In this document: positions 16,218 to 25,205 of the stretch, in pieces
Layout: the number at the start of each line of letters is the position of its first letter
Position numbering within the stretch: position 1 is the first letter of the stretch
Translations under genes and position numbers: made by a program
Notes under the pieces: generated by a model
Seen by the model: the letters and a program-made list of their open reading frames with translations, nothing else
The model's database searches: none
Told to the model about the DNA's origin: nothing
Assembly: GCA_018333395.1 (NCBI GenBank)
Contig: JAGXSQ010000021.1
Span: 1 to 45,945, forward strand
DNA: 45,945 bases
Direction of reading: 5' to 3'
From: Dethiobacter sp.
GTDB lineage: Bacteria; Bacillota_D; Dethiobacteria; Dethiobacterales; Dethiobacteraceae

Positions 16218-16789
16218 TAACAATGTGTTTGTACAAGTCTTTCTCCGATTCCGCACCTTTCTTACTAAGGGGCTGCTCTAAAACTAGCACCCTGTAGAGA
16301 CGCTTTTTTTAAATGGCGGGCAGGATTTTTGTTTATCATCAAGAATTATTAATGCGGAGAATTATTTGTGCTCCATTCGCAATTAATGCGCCATCCCCCA
16401 AAATTCAAACACTATGGCAGGTGGTAGCGCTGCTGCTTTTGTGTGCTTAAGAAAATCATGCTCCACAGACCAAGTTAGGAATACTTGACATTATCCCGGC
16501 GCGCCATGTGAAAGCAATCTCGTAGGGAGGTGAATACGGAAGTCTCCGGTGTATTAAAGAGACCTAAAAGCCAACAGGTGCTGCCGCGAAAGAAGCAAGG
16601 GAGAAAGGGGTCATGTTTGGAGCTCATTTTTAGGAGGTGGTTGTAGCAAGCTGCAGCATTTTAATGCCATCACCATACTCATAACGCACAAGCCCATGTG
16701 GAGAGCAGAATGTATGGCCTTTACCGCTGTTGACGTTGCTAAATCGCAATGTTCATAATGCAGAGCCCATGTGGAGAGAGGTATAAAGT
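16218..16789 (+). other. Long leader/intergenic region before the Hdr-Etf-Flx operon
   Basis: These 572 bases hold no recognisable gene. There is a TTGACA at 16484-16489, but the hexamer 17 bases later is poor, so the promoter is uncertain. The last 160 bases contain a near-duplicate segment: TCATAA, 4-6 bases, AGCCCATGTGGAGAG at 16679-16705 and 16753-16778. Two tiny frames end at the TAA of each copy: GTG 16637 to 16684 (15 codons, AGGAG overlapping its start) and ATG 16714 to 16758 (14 codons, GGAGAG 8 bases upstream). The second repeat supplies the ribosome site of the first real gene. Confidence 0.5.
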
Positions 16790-17923
16790 ATGAATGCAGA
16801 AATACAAAGTTTTATGGAAAAGCATGATTTGTTAGGGTGCATACAGTGCGGAAGGTGCACCGGCGGCTGTCCGGTGACAGTGCGTACTAATCTGAATGTC
16901 CGCCGTTTTGTTTATGACTCCATTGATGAAAGCATGCTTGATGAATTGGCGAAGCTGTCCGACATCTGGGATTGCACCACTTGCAATACCTGTGCTGTCA
17001 GGTGCCCGAAAGGACTAAAGCCCTTAGAGGTGCTGATAGGCCTGCGGGGGCTTCTGGTGGAAAGCGGCATCATCCAGCCCACCGTCAGGGATGCCCTTGA
17101 GAGCGTCTTCCAGGAGGGGAACCCCTGGAAAAAACCCCGGGCCACCCGTTTGGATTGGGCTGCGGAACTCGAGGCAAAAATAGCTGAACCGGGAGAAAAA
17201 GTTGAAAACCTTCTTTTTGTCTGTTGCACTATTGCCTATGACCCGAAACTGCAGGGGATAGCCCAAAACCTGGTAAAAATCTTGCATAAGGCTGACGTTG
17301 ATTACGGTTTGATCGGAGAAGCGGAAACCTGCTGCTCCAGCGAGGTCTACAACCTGGGGGAAGCGGGCCTCTTCGAGATGATGGTGGAAGACAATACGGA
17401 ACTGCTGAACAGCTTTGAAGCCAAACGAATCGTGACCATCTCGCCGCATTGTTATACCACTTTCAAGAGCCAGTACCCCCTAGTAAAAGCTGAAATTATT
17501 CACTATACCCAGCTTTTGGCCGAACTCCTGGAAAACAACCGCCTAGAGTTGACAAACGAACTTAAAAGTAAAATTGTCTTTCACGACCCCTGTTACCTAG
17601 GCAAGAAAAACAATATTTTTGCAGAGCCGCGTTATATCTTAAACCAGATCCCGGGTGTGGAAGTTCTGGAGTTTGAGCGTAAAAAAGAACGGAGCCTCTG
17701 CTGCGAGGGCGGCGGTGGAAAAATGTGGGTAGAAACCGAGTCGCGTAAAGAGCGTCTCGCGGAAACCAGGGTCAGGGACGCTAGGGCGATAGGCGCGGAT
17801 GTGCTGGCTGTAGCCTGCCCATTCTGTGTGTTAACCATGGATGACGCTCTGAAGGCCAAGGGCTTGGAAGAGGAAATGAAGGTTGCCGACATCACAGAAA
17901 TATTGGCCAAAGTCGCCGTGTAG
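16790..17923 (+). CDS. HdrD-like (HdrC-HdrB fusion) Fe-S oxidoreductase with two CCG domains
   Basis: The 377-residue protein has an N-terminal pair of [4Fe-4S] motifs, CIQCGRCTGGCP (from residue 17) and CTTCNTCAVRCPK (about 65-77), followed by two cysteine-rich CCG domains. The first has FVCCTIAY, ETCCSSEVY and SPHCYTTFK; the second has FHDPCYLGK, SLCCEGGGG and ACPFC. This is the layout of HdrD and of HdrC-HdrB fusions that carry noncubane clusters. No membrane helix is seen, so it is cytoplasmic. Sitting first in an etfBA-hdrA-mvhD-flx operon, it probably takes the place of separate HdrB and HdrC. The substrate, a disulfide or another electron acceptor, is unknown. Confidence 0.88.
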   Translation: MNAEIQSFMEKHDLLGCIQCGRCTGGCPVTVRTNLNVRRFVYDSIDESMLDELAKLSDIWDCTTCNTCAVRCPKGLKPLEVLIGLRGLLVESGIIQPTVRDALESVFQEGNPWKKPRATRLDWAAELEAKIAEPGEKVENLLFVCCTIAYDPKLQGIAQNLVKILHKADVDYGLIGEAETCCSSEVYNLGEAGLFEMMVEDNTELLNSFEAKRIVTISPHCYTTFKSQYPLVKAEIIHYTQLLAELLENNRLELTNELKSKIVFHDPCYLGKKNNIFAEPRYILNQIPGVEVLEFERKKERSLCCEGGGGKMWVETESRKERLAETRVRDARAIGADVLAVACPFCVLTMDDALKAKGLEEEMKVADITEILAKVAV

Positions 17924-18012
17924 CCCTCCAGGGAGGATAATAGCATTGCAAGCAGGCTTTGCCTTTTTGCTAATCAATGGAATAAAGAAAAGACGCAGGA
18001 GGTGGAATCATT

Positions 18013-18801
18013 ATGAAAATGTTTGTATGCATAAAGAGAGTTCCCGATACCTCGGAAGCAGATGTGAAAATCGATCAGACCGCCAAGAATGTTGACAGCA
18101 GCAGATTTTCTTTCGGCATCAATGACGCCGATAACTATGCGGTGGAGGAAGCGGTGCTGATCAAGGAGGCCAAAGGCGGCGAAATTACGTATCTCTGCCT
18201 CGGCCCGAAAGATGCAGACATAGTAATACGGATGGCCTTGGCCAAAGGCGGTGAGCGTGCTGCCCGGGTTGAAGACCCGCGCATTAATTACAGAGATCCT
18301 CTGCAGGTCGCTAAAGTCTTGGCTGCCTTGATTAAAAAAGAGAAATTCGACCTGGTGATGACAGGTTGCATGTCCAGTGACGACAGCAACATGTCGGTAG
18401 GAGTAGCCCTGGCCGAAGAACTGGGAGTACCCCACGCCGCCATGGTCAAAAAAGTGGAAATATTGGACGGCGCCTTAAAGGTACAGCGTGAGTTGGAAGG
18501 CGGCCTGTCAGAGGTGGTAGAGATTTCTTTGCCTGCCGTCCTGACCATTCAGACAGGCATCAACGTGCCGCGTTACGCTCCGATTCGCGGTATTAGAGAA
18601 GCCCAGAAAAAAGAGCTTAAAGTGCTGAAACTGGAAGACCTTGAGCTGTCTGAAAACGAAGTTAATGAAGCCGGCTCCCAAGTTGAACTGCTAAAATTCT
18701 ATATCCCCGAAGTGGTGTCGAACGCAGAAATAATTGAAGGCGCCCCGGAGGAAAAAGCTGAAGTTATGGCTCTCAAACTGGTGAAAGGGGGTCTACTGTA
18801 A
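18013..18801 (+). CDS. etfB: Electron transfer flavoprotein, beta subunit
   Basis: The 262-residue protein begins MFVCIKRVPDTSEADVKID, has NDADNYAVEEAV near residue 37, MTGCMSSDDSNMSVGVALAE near 116 and the EtfB signature region VPRYAPIRGIREAQKK near 190. EtfB binds AMP or a second FAD; in bifurcating Etfs it binds FAD and NADH. AGGAGGTGG precedes the ATG. The stop overlaps the etfA start (TAATG). Without alignment I cannot say whether it belongs to the bifurcating clade. Confidence 0.95.
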   Translation: MKMFVCIKRVPDTSEADVKIDQTAKNVDSSRFSFGINDADNYAVEEAVLIKEAKGGEITYLCLGPKDADIVIRMALAKGGERAARVEDPRINYRDPLQVAKVLAALIKKEKFDLVMTGCMSSDDSNMSVGVALAEELGVPHAAMVKKVEILDGALKVQRELEGGLSEVVEISLPAVLTIQTGINVPRYAPIRGIREAQKKELKVLKLEDLELSENEVNEAGSQVELLKFYIPEVVSNAEIIEGAPEEKAEVMALKLVKGGLL

Positions 18802-19775
18802 TGGGTGACATTTTTGTCTTAGCCGAACACCGCCGTGGAGAATTGCGCGAGGTAAGCCTAGAGATGCTGGCGGCGGCCTCCTCCGTAGCCTCCGAGCTCG
18901 GGGGAAAGGTGTTGGCTGTCCTGCTTGGTAGCGGGGTAGACTCCTTTGCCGAAAAACTCGCCGGTTACAGCGACAGCGTCCTTTATGTAGACGACCCTCT
19001 TTTTGCTGATTACAACTCGGAAAAGTACCAGCGGGTCATGTCTGCCTTAATCAGCCAGTATAATCCCGAACTGGTTATGATTGCTCACACTACCCAGGGT
19101 GTCGATATGGCGCCGGCACTGGCCGTGGAGTTGAAAACGCCTTACGTGCCTGATGTAACAGGTCTCCGCTTTGAGGGCGGCCGGCTGCAGCCGGTAAAGC
19201 TGTATTACCAGGGCAAGGTAAACGCCGATTTTGCCTTCAAGGGTAAACCTCCCTACCTGCTTACAGTCAGAGAATCTTCTTTCCTTGCCGGGGAGCCGTC
19301 AAAACAGGGAACCGTGGAAAAGATAGACTCCCCGCTGAAGGAAGACATTCAGTACCGCAAGTTTGTGGAGTATATTGAGGCTGCTGTGGGTGATGTCGAT
19401 ATCAGCCAGGCGGAGATCCTGGTAGCCATCGGGCGTGGGCTGAAAGAAGAAAAGAATCTGCCCATGATTGAGGATCTGGCTGCCGCTATCAATGGGGTCA
19501 TCGCCGGTTCACGCGCCGCCACTGACGCCGGCTGGCTGACTCATGACCGCCAGGTCGGCACATCAGGAAAAAACGTCAAACCGAAAGTCTACATTGCTAT
19601 TGGTATCTCAGGCGCCTTCCAGCACCTAGCCGGTATGAAAGCAGCTAAAACTATTATTGCCATCAACAAAGACCCCAACGCACCTATCTTCTCGGTGGCT
19701 GACTATGCCATTGTGGATGATCTTTTTAAAGTGGTTCCCAAGCTGACGGAAAAACTGAAGGAGCTAAGGGGATAG
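18801..19775 (+). CDS. etfA: Electron transfer flavoprotein, alpha subunit
   Basis: The 324-residue protein has the C-terminal FAD domain typical of Etf[38 protein letters not shown] and [18 protein letters not shown]. No ferredoxin domain is present at the N-terminus. It would form a heterodimer with EtfB and deliver electrons to or from a dehydrogenase. No acyl-CoA dehydrogenase or lactate dehydrogenase gene is adjacent; the neighbours are instead the HdrD-like protein and HdrA. Confidence 0.95.
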   Translation: MGDIFVLAEHRRGELREVSLEMLAAASSVASELGGKVLAVLLGSGVDSFAEKLAGYSDSVLYVDDPLFADYNSEKYQRVMSALISQYNPELVMIAHTTQGVDMAPALAVELKTPYVPDVTGLRFEGGRLQPVKLYYQGKVNADFAFKGKPPYLLTVRESSFLAGEPSKQGTVEKIDSPLKEDIQYRKFVEYIEAAVGDVDISQAEILVAIGRGLKEEKNLPMIEDLAAAINGVIAGSRAATDAGWLTHDRQVGTSGKNVKPKVYIAIGISGAFQHLAGMKAAKTIIAINKDPNAPIFSVADYAIVDDLFKVVPKLTEKLKELRG

Positions 19776-19841
19776 GCAGTCTGACGGCTGATGACCTATC
19801 GGATACGGCTGCAGCTAATTAGTTGGAGGATGAAATGAGTT

Positions 19842-21842
19842 ATGAACAGTAAACCGAAAATTGGCGTTTATGTCTGCCACTGCGGAATTAATATTTCTAA
19901 GACTGTAGATGTAGATGAACTGACCGCATATGCTGCCAACCGTCCTTACGTCAGGGTAGCGCGCAACTATTCCTACATGTGCTCAGACCCCGGCCAGCTG
20001 CTGATTAGGGAGGACATTAAAAAACACGGGTTAAATCGGATTGTGGTCGCTTCCTGCTCTCCCCGCATGCATGAATTGACCTTTCGCAAGACACTGGCCG
20101 AAGCTGGACTTAATCCTTATTACCTGGAGATGGCCAATATCAGGGAGCACTGTTCATGGGTGCACAAGGGGAAAAAGGAGGCCACAGCTAAGGCGAAAAA
20201 ATTGGTTTCGGCCGCTCTGGCCAAAGTACGCTACCTTGAGCCTCTGTACGAAAAAGAAGTGACGGTTGAGCCGGCGACACTAATCATCGGAGCTGGCATT
20301 GCTGGCATTCAGGCCGCCCTTGATATCGCCAACGCCGGCTTCAAAGTGTACTTGGTAGAGAAAACACCTTCTGTGGGAGGCAGAATGTCGCAGCTTGACA
20401 AGACCTTCCCGACCCTGGACTGTTCCGCCTGTATCCTGACCCCCAAAATGGTGGATGTGGCCAGCCATCCCAACATTGTGCTGATGGCTTATTCTCAGGT
20501 GGAAAACATCAGCGGTTACGTGGGCAATTTCCAGGTACAGGTGCGCAAGAAAGCACGTTTCGTAAGCGTTGACAAATGCACCGGCTGCGGGAACTGCGCG
20601 GAAGAATGCAGGCTGGCGGGACGTATCCCAAGCGAGTTCAACATGGGAATCGGCAACAGATCCGCCATCTATCTGCCTTTTCCGCAGGCTGTCCCCGCCA
20701 AGTACACCATTGACCCGGCGGAATGTCTTTTCCTGACTAGGGGTAAATGCGGCAAATCGCCGAAATGCGTGGAGGCCTGCCCTGCCGGAGCCATTGACTT
20801 TGAACAAAAAGATGAAATTGTAGAGTTTAAGGCCGGAACGATCATCGTCGCCACAGGCTTTGACGTTTTTGACGCTGCCAGGAAACCTGAGTACGGCTAC
20901 AGTGACTATGACAATGTCCTTACCGGCCTGGAAATGGAACGGCTGATTTCCTCCTCTGGACCAACGGGAGGAAAAATCGTCCTCGGCAAAGGGGATGGAG
21001 AATATGTCCCCAAAGATATCGCCTTTATCAAGTGTGTCGGCTCCCGGGATAAGAGCACGGGGAACGAGTACTGTTCAAGAGTATGCTGTATGTACACGGC
21101 AAAGCTGGCCCACCTGGTAAAAGATAAAATCCCGGAAGCCAATGTAAGGATTTACTACATGGATGTACGTGCCTTCGGCAAGGGTTTCGAGGAGTTTTAT
21201 GACAGGGTACGCCGCGAAGGCGTCAGGTATATCCGCGGCAACCCCTCGGAGATCTTTAAAAGAAACGGTAAACTGGTCATCAAAGTCGAAGATACCCTCA
21301 CCTCCAGACCGCTTGAAGACGAAGTCGACATGGTGGTCCTGGGAGTGGGACTTGAACCTCGCAAAGATGCCCGGGAAATAATCGACCTGCTACGACTCTC
21401 CCAATCAACAGACGGCTTTTACCTGGAGGCACACCCCAAGCTCGCTCCTGTGGATACCGCTACCGAAGGAGTCTTCCTTGCCGGATGCTCCCAAGGGCCC
21501 AAGGATATTCCTGATACAGTAGCCCAGGCCAAAGGGGCGGCCTCGTCGGCCCTGGTGCTGCTAGCGAGCGGGAAAGTGAAGGTGCAGGCCCAGATTTCCC
21601 AGGTAAATGAGAAGACCTGCCGTGGCTGCGGCTACTGCATCGAGATTTGTCCTTACACAGCCATTGACTTGGTAACCGTCAACAAGATGGGGCACCAAGT
21701 TTCCGTGGCCCAGGTAAATGAAGCTCTCTGTAAAGGGTGCGGAGCCTGTTCCGCCGGCTGCTTGTCGGGTTCAATCCAACAGAGGTCCTTTAGGGACAAC
21801 CAGATACTGCCGCAAATAGCCGCTTTGGGGGGTAAATCATGA
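19842..21842 (+). CDS. hdrA: HdrA-type FAD/iron-sulfur protein, heterodisulfide reductase subunit A family
   Basis: The 666-residue protein has the HdrA order. The N-terminal cysteine region has VYVCHCGINISKTVD (Cys12, Cys14) and VASCSPRMHELTF. The FAD domain has IIGAGIAGIQAALDIANAGF near residue 148 and the HdrA motif FPTLDCSACILTPKM near 190. A ferredoxin insert follows (CTGCGNCAEEC from 246, KCVEACPAG), and two C-terminal ferredoxin motifs close it (CRGCGYCIEICPYTAIDL and CKGCGACSAGC). HdrA carries the bifurcating FAD in characterised complexes. It is cytoplasmic. Its stop overlaps the mvhD start, which implies a tight complex. Confidence 0.95.
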   Translation: MNSKPKIGVYVCHCGINISKTVDVDELTAYAANRPYVRVARNYSYMCSDPGQLLIREDIKKHGLNRIVVASCSPRMHELTFRKTLAEAGLNPYYLEMANIREHCSWVHKGKKEATAKAKKLVSAALAKVRYLEPLYEKEVTVEPATLIIGAGIAGIQAALDIANAGFKVYLVEKTPSVGGRMSQLDKTFPTLDCSACILTPKMVDVASHPNIVLMAYSQVENISGYVGNFQVQVRKKARFVSVDKCTGCGNCAEECRLAGRIPSEFNMGIGNRSAIYLPFPQAVPAKYTIDPAECLFLTRGKCGKSPKCVEACPAGAIDFEQKDEIVEFKAGTIIVATGFDVFDAARKPEYGYSDYDNVLTGLEMERLISSSGPTGGKIVLGKGDGEYVPKDIAFIKCVGSRDKSTGNEYCSRVCCMYTAKLAHLVKDKIPEANVRIYYMDVRAFGKGFEEFYDRVRREGVRYIRGNPSEIFKRNGKLVIKVEDTLTSRPLEDEVDMVVLGVGLEPRKDAREIIDLLRLSQSTDGFYLEAHPKLAPVDTATEGVFLAGCSQGPKDIPDTVAQAKGAASSALVLLASGKVKVQAQISQVNEKTCRGCGYCIEICPYTAIDLVTVNKMGHQVSVAQVNEALCKGCGACSAGCLSGSIQQRSFRDNQILPQIAALGGKS

Positions 21843-22270
21843 GTGAAAATTTTGAACCCAATGTAGTCGCCTTTCTGTGCAACTGGTGTTCTTATGCCGG
21901 TGCGGACCTTGCAGGCACAAGCAGAACAGAATATCCCCCCAACCTTAATGTTATCAGAGTCATGTGTTCCGGCAGGGTTAACCCCATGTTTGTTGTCAAC
22001 GCCCTGCAGCAGGGCGCCGATGGTATTTTAATCTCAGGCTGTCATCCCGGTGACTGCCATTACATGGAAGGGAACTTCTTTGCTCGCCGGAGATTTGCAC
22101 TGATGAAGGAATTGCTGGATTTCGTGGGAGTGGATCAACGCCGTTTCAACATGAGCTGGGTTTCCGCATCAGAAGGGGCAAAATGGAAAGATGTGGTAGG
22201 CAAAGTGGTCCACAGTCTCAAAGAGGCTGGCCCCTTTGAGGAATTTCCCAGAAACAAGATTGACTGGTAG
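21839..22270 (+). CDS. mvhD: MvhD/FlxD-type [2Fe-2S] electron-transfer subunit
   Basis: The 143-residue protein has the MvhD pattern: VVAFLCNWCSYAGADLAG, RVMCSGRVNPMFVV, ILISGCHPGDCHY and GNFFARRRFALMKELL. Its cysteines ligate a [2Fe-2S] cluster. MvhD links HdrA to its electron donor, hydrogenase or formate dehydrogenase in methanogens and FlxABC in bacteria. No hydrogenase gene is near; flxCBA follow directly, so the FlxD reading is favoured. The ATG overlaps the hdrA stop (ATGA). Confidence 0.95.
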   Translation: MSENFEPNVVAFLCNWCSYAGADLAGTSRTEYPPNLNVIRVMCSGRVNPMFVVNALQQGADGILISGCHPGDCHYMEGNFFARRRFALMKELLDFVGVDQRRFNMSWVSASEGAKWKDVVGKVVHSLKEAGPFEEFPRNKIDW

Positions 22271-22283
22271 GAGGAGAGAACCA

Positions 22284-23267
22284 TTGATAGACCTCGAAAA
22301 GCTAAGGGACTTAGCCAGAGAGACCATCTCCCGCGATGATGTCAAGTACCTTATCGGATGGAAACCAGGCACTCATGGATTTCGTATCTCCCCCCATTTT
22401 GTCAGTAACCCCGAAGAGACAGCCGAGCTGATTTTTTCTCCTCTCTGCAGCAATAATCTGGCCACCTATCTTACTCTTACCGAAAAACGTCCTGTCCCCC
22501 GCGGGGAGCAGCCCGACACCCGTAAAGTAGCTCTAATGGTAAAAGGTTGTGACAGCCGAGCGGTGTTGCAGCAGCTGACGGAGCAGGGAATAACAAAAGA
22601 CAGTGTCTACGTTATCGGTTGCCCCTGCGAAGGAGTAATAGATATTAAAAAGGTGGAGGGAAAATATCCCGGTATTTTAGACCAAGTCGAGGCGCGGTGG
22701 GAAAACGGTAAGATCAGCCTCTACCTTCCAAGCGGAAAAGTGGAAATGGCCCGAGACGATATTGTAGCTGAAAAATGTCTGACCTGCCGCTATCCCAACC
22801 CTGTCATCGCCGATGTTTCCCTCCGGGAAGAAGTAGAGGTAAAGGGTAACAATACTTTCGATGACGTTAAAAAAATGGAAGCCAAAAGTACGCAGGAAAA
22901 ATGGGCCTTTTGGCAGGGTAAATTCAACAGCTGCATCAGGTGTTATGCCTGTCGCAATGTCTGTCCCATGTGCTATTGCGAGGAATGTATCTTGGATAAG
23001 ACAAACCCAACCTGGATTCAGCGCTCGGTGAATATCTCTGAAAACACCTCCTTCCAACTGGCTCGTGCTTTTCACTTAGCTGGACGCTGTGTAGAATGCG
23101 GGGAATGTGAGCGGGTCTGTCCTGTCAATATACCCCTCTCCCATTTGAACAGGAAACTTGTCAAGGAAGTAATGGATAAATTCGGGTTTGAGCCGGGGGT
23201 TGATCCTGAAGCCAAGCCGCTGCTCGTAGGCTACCGTCCCAATGACAAGGAAGATTTTATTCTTTAG
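22284..23267 (+). CDS. flxC: FlxC-like ferredoxin-domain subunit
   Basis: The start is TTG at 22284, with GGAGGAGAG 5 bases upstream, giving 327 residues; the frame is open further, inside mvhD. The N-terminal half resembles FrhB/AsrA-type proteins (VALMVKGCDSRAVLQQLTEQ, VYVIGCPCEGVIDIKK, CLTCRYPNPV). The C-terminal half has two [4Fe-4S] motifs: CIRCYACRNVCPMCYCEEC and CVECGECERVCPVNIPL. In flxABCD-hdrABC clusters this subunit passes electrons between FlxA/B and HdrA. The symbol is given by context. Confidence 0.85.
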   Translation: MIDLEKLRDLARETISRDDVKYLIGWKPGTHGFRISPHFVSNPEETAELIFSPLCSNNLATYLTLTEKRPVPRGEQPDTRKVALMVKGCDSRAVLQQLTEQGITKDSVYVIGCPCEGVIDIKKVEGKYPGILDQVEARWENGKISLYLPSGKVEMARDDIVAEKCLTCRYPNPVIADVSLREEVEVKGNNTFDDVKKMEAKSTQEKWAFWQGKFNSCIRCYACRNVCPMCYCEECILDKTNPTWIQRSVNISENTSFQLARAFHLAGRCVECGECERVCPVNIPLSHLNRKLVKEVMDKFGFEPGVDPEAKPLLVGYRPNDKEDFIL

Positions 23268-23288
23268 TGGTGGTGATATATTAAAGCT

Positions 23289-24296
23289 ATGAAACTTAAC
23301 AAAGATAAGCTTGCTGATTTTATAGCCACACTTCCCGGAAAAAAAGTTTACGGGCCTAAGAAAAGCGGAGAAACACTTAAATACGCCCCGGTCACCGGCG
23401 CGGCTGACTTATGCCTTACAGCTGCCAATACCACCGTACCGCCTAAAAGTGTTGTTTTCCCGCAAACAGAAACACTGCTGAGATTTGAACTGGGAACGAC
23501 AGACATAAAAACGCCCGGCCAGGAAAGCGAAACAGTGCTGCTTGGAGTAAGGCCGTGCGATGCCAGAGCCATGACCATAGTAGACAACGTCTTCTCCTGG
23601 GGCGTGGAGGACCCTTACTACCTGGAAAGACGCGCCAAAATCACGCTGGTGGGCTTAGCCTGTCTGGAACCTTGTGCAAACTGCTTCTGTACCTCTGTAG
23701 GAGGCGGCCCGGCGTCCAAAGAAGGCCTGGATGTGCTGATGACCGACCTGGGCGACAGCTACCTGCTTGATGTGCTAACGGAAAAGGGCGAAAATCTCTG
23801 TCAAAGCGCCAGCGGATTGCTAATCAACGCCACCGGCGAAGACCAAGAAGCGGCAGAAAAGCTGCATGAAAAGGCGGCCAGCCAAATCAGCCGCCACACT
23901 GATCCCGCCGGAATCCCCGCCAAACTGCCCCACCTCTGGGAAAGCCTCCTTTGGGACACCGTCTCCGCCTCCTGCCTCGGCTGCGGTATTTGTACCTATC
24001 TTTGCCCCACCTGCCATTGTTTTGACATGCAGGATGAAACAGAAGGTAGCGAAAGCCGCAGATGCCGCACCTGGGATTCCTGCATGTTCTCAGAGTACAC
24101 CCTTCACGCCTCCGGCCATAACCCCCGCCCCACTCGTCGGGAACGCACACGAAACAGGATCAATCACAAATACTCTTACTTCGTTGACAAATTTAACGTC
24201 ATTGCCTGTGTAGGCTGTGGAAGGTGTATAAATCTCTGCCCTGTGAACATTGATCTACTTGATATTCTGTCAAAGGTCGGGGAGGAGGCACGATGA
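23289..24296 (+). CDS. flxB: FlxB-like 4Fe-4S subunit (AsrA / hydrogenase-beta family)
   Basis: The 335-residue protein matches the AsrA/HydB family: VLLGVRPCDARAMTIVD near residue 80, LVGLACLEPCANCFCTSVGG near 120, and the ferredoxin motifs CLGCGICTYLCPTCHCFDM and CVGCGRCINLCPVNIDL. It would carry two [4Fe-4S] clusters and work with the following NAD(P)H-binding subunit. A similar protein pair occurs in anaerobic sulfite reductase and sulfhydrogenase; here the HdrA/MvhD context makes FlxB the best name. Its stop overlaps the flxA start. Confidence 0.87.
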   Translation: MKLNKDKLADFIATLPGKKVYGPKKSGETLKYAPVTGAADLCLTAANTTVPPKSVVFPQTETLLRFELGTTDIKTPGQESETVLLGVRPCDARAMTIVDNVFSWGVEDPYYLERRAKITLVGLACLEPCANCFCTSVGGGPASKEGLDVLMTDLGDSYLLDVLTEKGENLCQSASGLLINATGEDQEAAEKLHEKAASQISRHTDPAGIPAKLPHLWESLLWDTVSASCLGCGICTYLCPTCHCFDMQDETEGSESRRCRTWDSCMFSEYTLHASGHNPRPTRRERTRNRINHKYSYFVDKFNVIACVGCGRCINLCPVNIDLLDILSKVGEEAR

Positions 24297-25135
24297 ATAT
24301 TAATCCGTACAACCCACACATTGCCACTGTGCAGGACACCTGGTACGAGACTTACGGTGACCGCTGCATCAAGACGTTCAAAGTAGTCTTTGACGACGAA
24401 GAAGTAAGGAACAACTGGAGCCATCTTCCCGGTCAGTGTGCCATGATTGGCATCCTCGGCGTAGGAGAGAGTATGATTTCTATCTCCTGTTCCCCCACGG
24501 AAGGAAACTTCCTCCGCTTTTCCGTCATGCGCATGGGCAACGTCACGCAGTCACTGCACGAGCTTGAACCTGGCGACAAGATGACTGTCCGCGGACCCTA
24601 CGGCAACAACTTTCCCGTCGACCAATGGAAAGGCAAAAATATCATCACTATCGGCGGCGGCATCGGACAGGCACCTTTGCGGCCCATCATTGAATACGTT
24701 AAGGCAAATAAGTCCGAATATGGCGATTTGACTGTTATTTATGGCGCCCGGACATCTGCGGACCTTTGCTTTAAGGGAGAATTTACGGAGCTTGGCAAAA
24801 GCACGCAGACGCTCTGCCATCTCTCTATTGACATCAAGGAGGACGATTGGCCCCACTATGTGGGGTTCGTGCCGTCACTGCTGATGGAAGTAAACCCTTC
24901 GCCCGAGAATGCCATCGCCATAACCTGCGGGCCTCCCATCATGATCAAGTTTGTCTTGCAGAACCTGAAAAAACTGAACTTTGCGGACGAGCAAATCTAT
25001 ACCACCCTGGAAAACAGGATGAAATGCGGCGTCGGCAAGTGCGGGCGCTGCAACGCGGGGAATCTCTATGTCTGTAAAGACGGGCCGGTTTTTTCCTATG
25101 CCACACTTAAATCCGTTCCTGAAGCTTTCGCCTGA
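24293..25135 (+). CDS. flxA: FlxA-like FAD/NAD(P)-binding reductase subunit (AsrB family)
   Basis: The 280-residue protein has a ferredoxin-reductase fold: the FAD motif RFSVMRMGNVTQSLHELEPG near residue 70, an NAD(P) loop IIGGGIGQAPLRPIIEY near 117, GPPIMIKFVLQNL near 220, and a C-terminal [2Fe-2S] site CGVGKCGRCNAGNLYVCKDG as in PyrK. It would be where NAD(P)H enters or leaves the complex. The ATG overlaps the flxB stop. It is the last gene of the operon, followed by a strong hairpin. Confidence 0.9.
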   Translation: MNINPYNPHIATVQDTWYETYGDRCIKTFKVVFDDEEVRNNWSHLPGQCAMIGILGVGESMISISCSPTEGNFLRFSVMRMGNVTQSLHELEPGDKMTVRGPYGNNFPVDQWKGKNIITIGGGIGQAPLRPIIEYVKANKSEYGDLTVIYGARTSADLCFKGEFTELGKSTQTLCHLSIDIKEDDWPHYVGFVPSLLMEVNPSPENAIAITCGPPIMIKFVLQNLKKLNFADEQIYTTLENRMKCGVGKCGRCNAGNLYVCKDGPVFSYATLKSVPEAFA

Positions 25136-25143
25136 TCTAATAA

Positions 25144-25180
25144 TAACGCCTTCCTCGCTTTAAAAGCGAGGAAGGCGTTA
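25144..25180. terminator. Bidirectional terminator hairpin
   Basis: TAACGCCTTCCTCGCTTT (25144-25161) is repeated inverted at 25163-25180, an 18-base perfect stem between two convergent operons (flxA ends at 25135; the M20 gene ends at 25206 on the minus strand). U-tracts are short on both sides, but its position and strength support termination from both directions. Confidence 0.75.
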
Positions 25181-25205
25181 TGTGTACCACTCATAATTTA
25201 CTGCT

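Noticed and set aside
16484..16512. TTGACA at 16484-16489 as the promoter of the Hdr-Etf operon
   Set aside because: The hexamer 17 bases downstream matches the -10 consensus at only two positions, so I do not annotate a promoter there.
21839..22270. MvhD as evidence of a nearby [NiFe] hydrogenase
   Set aside because: No hydrogenase genes occur in the window; flxCBA directly follow, so the FlxD role is the simpler reading.
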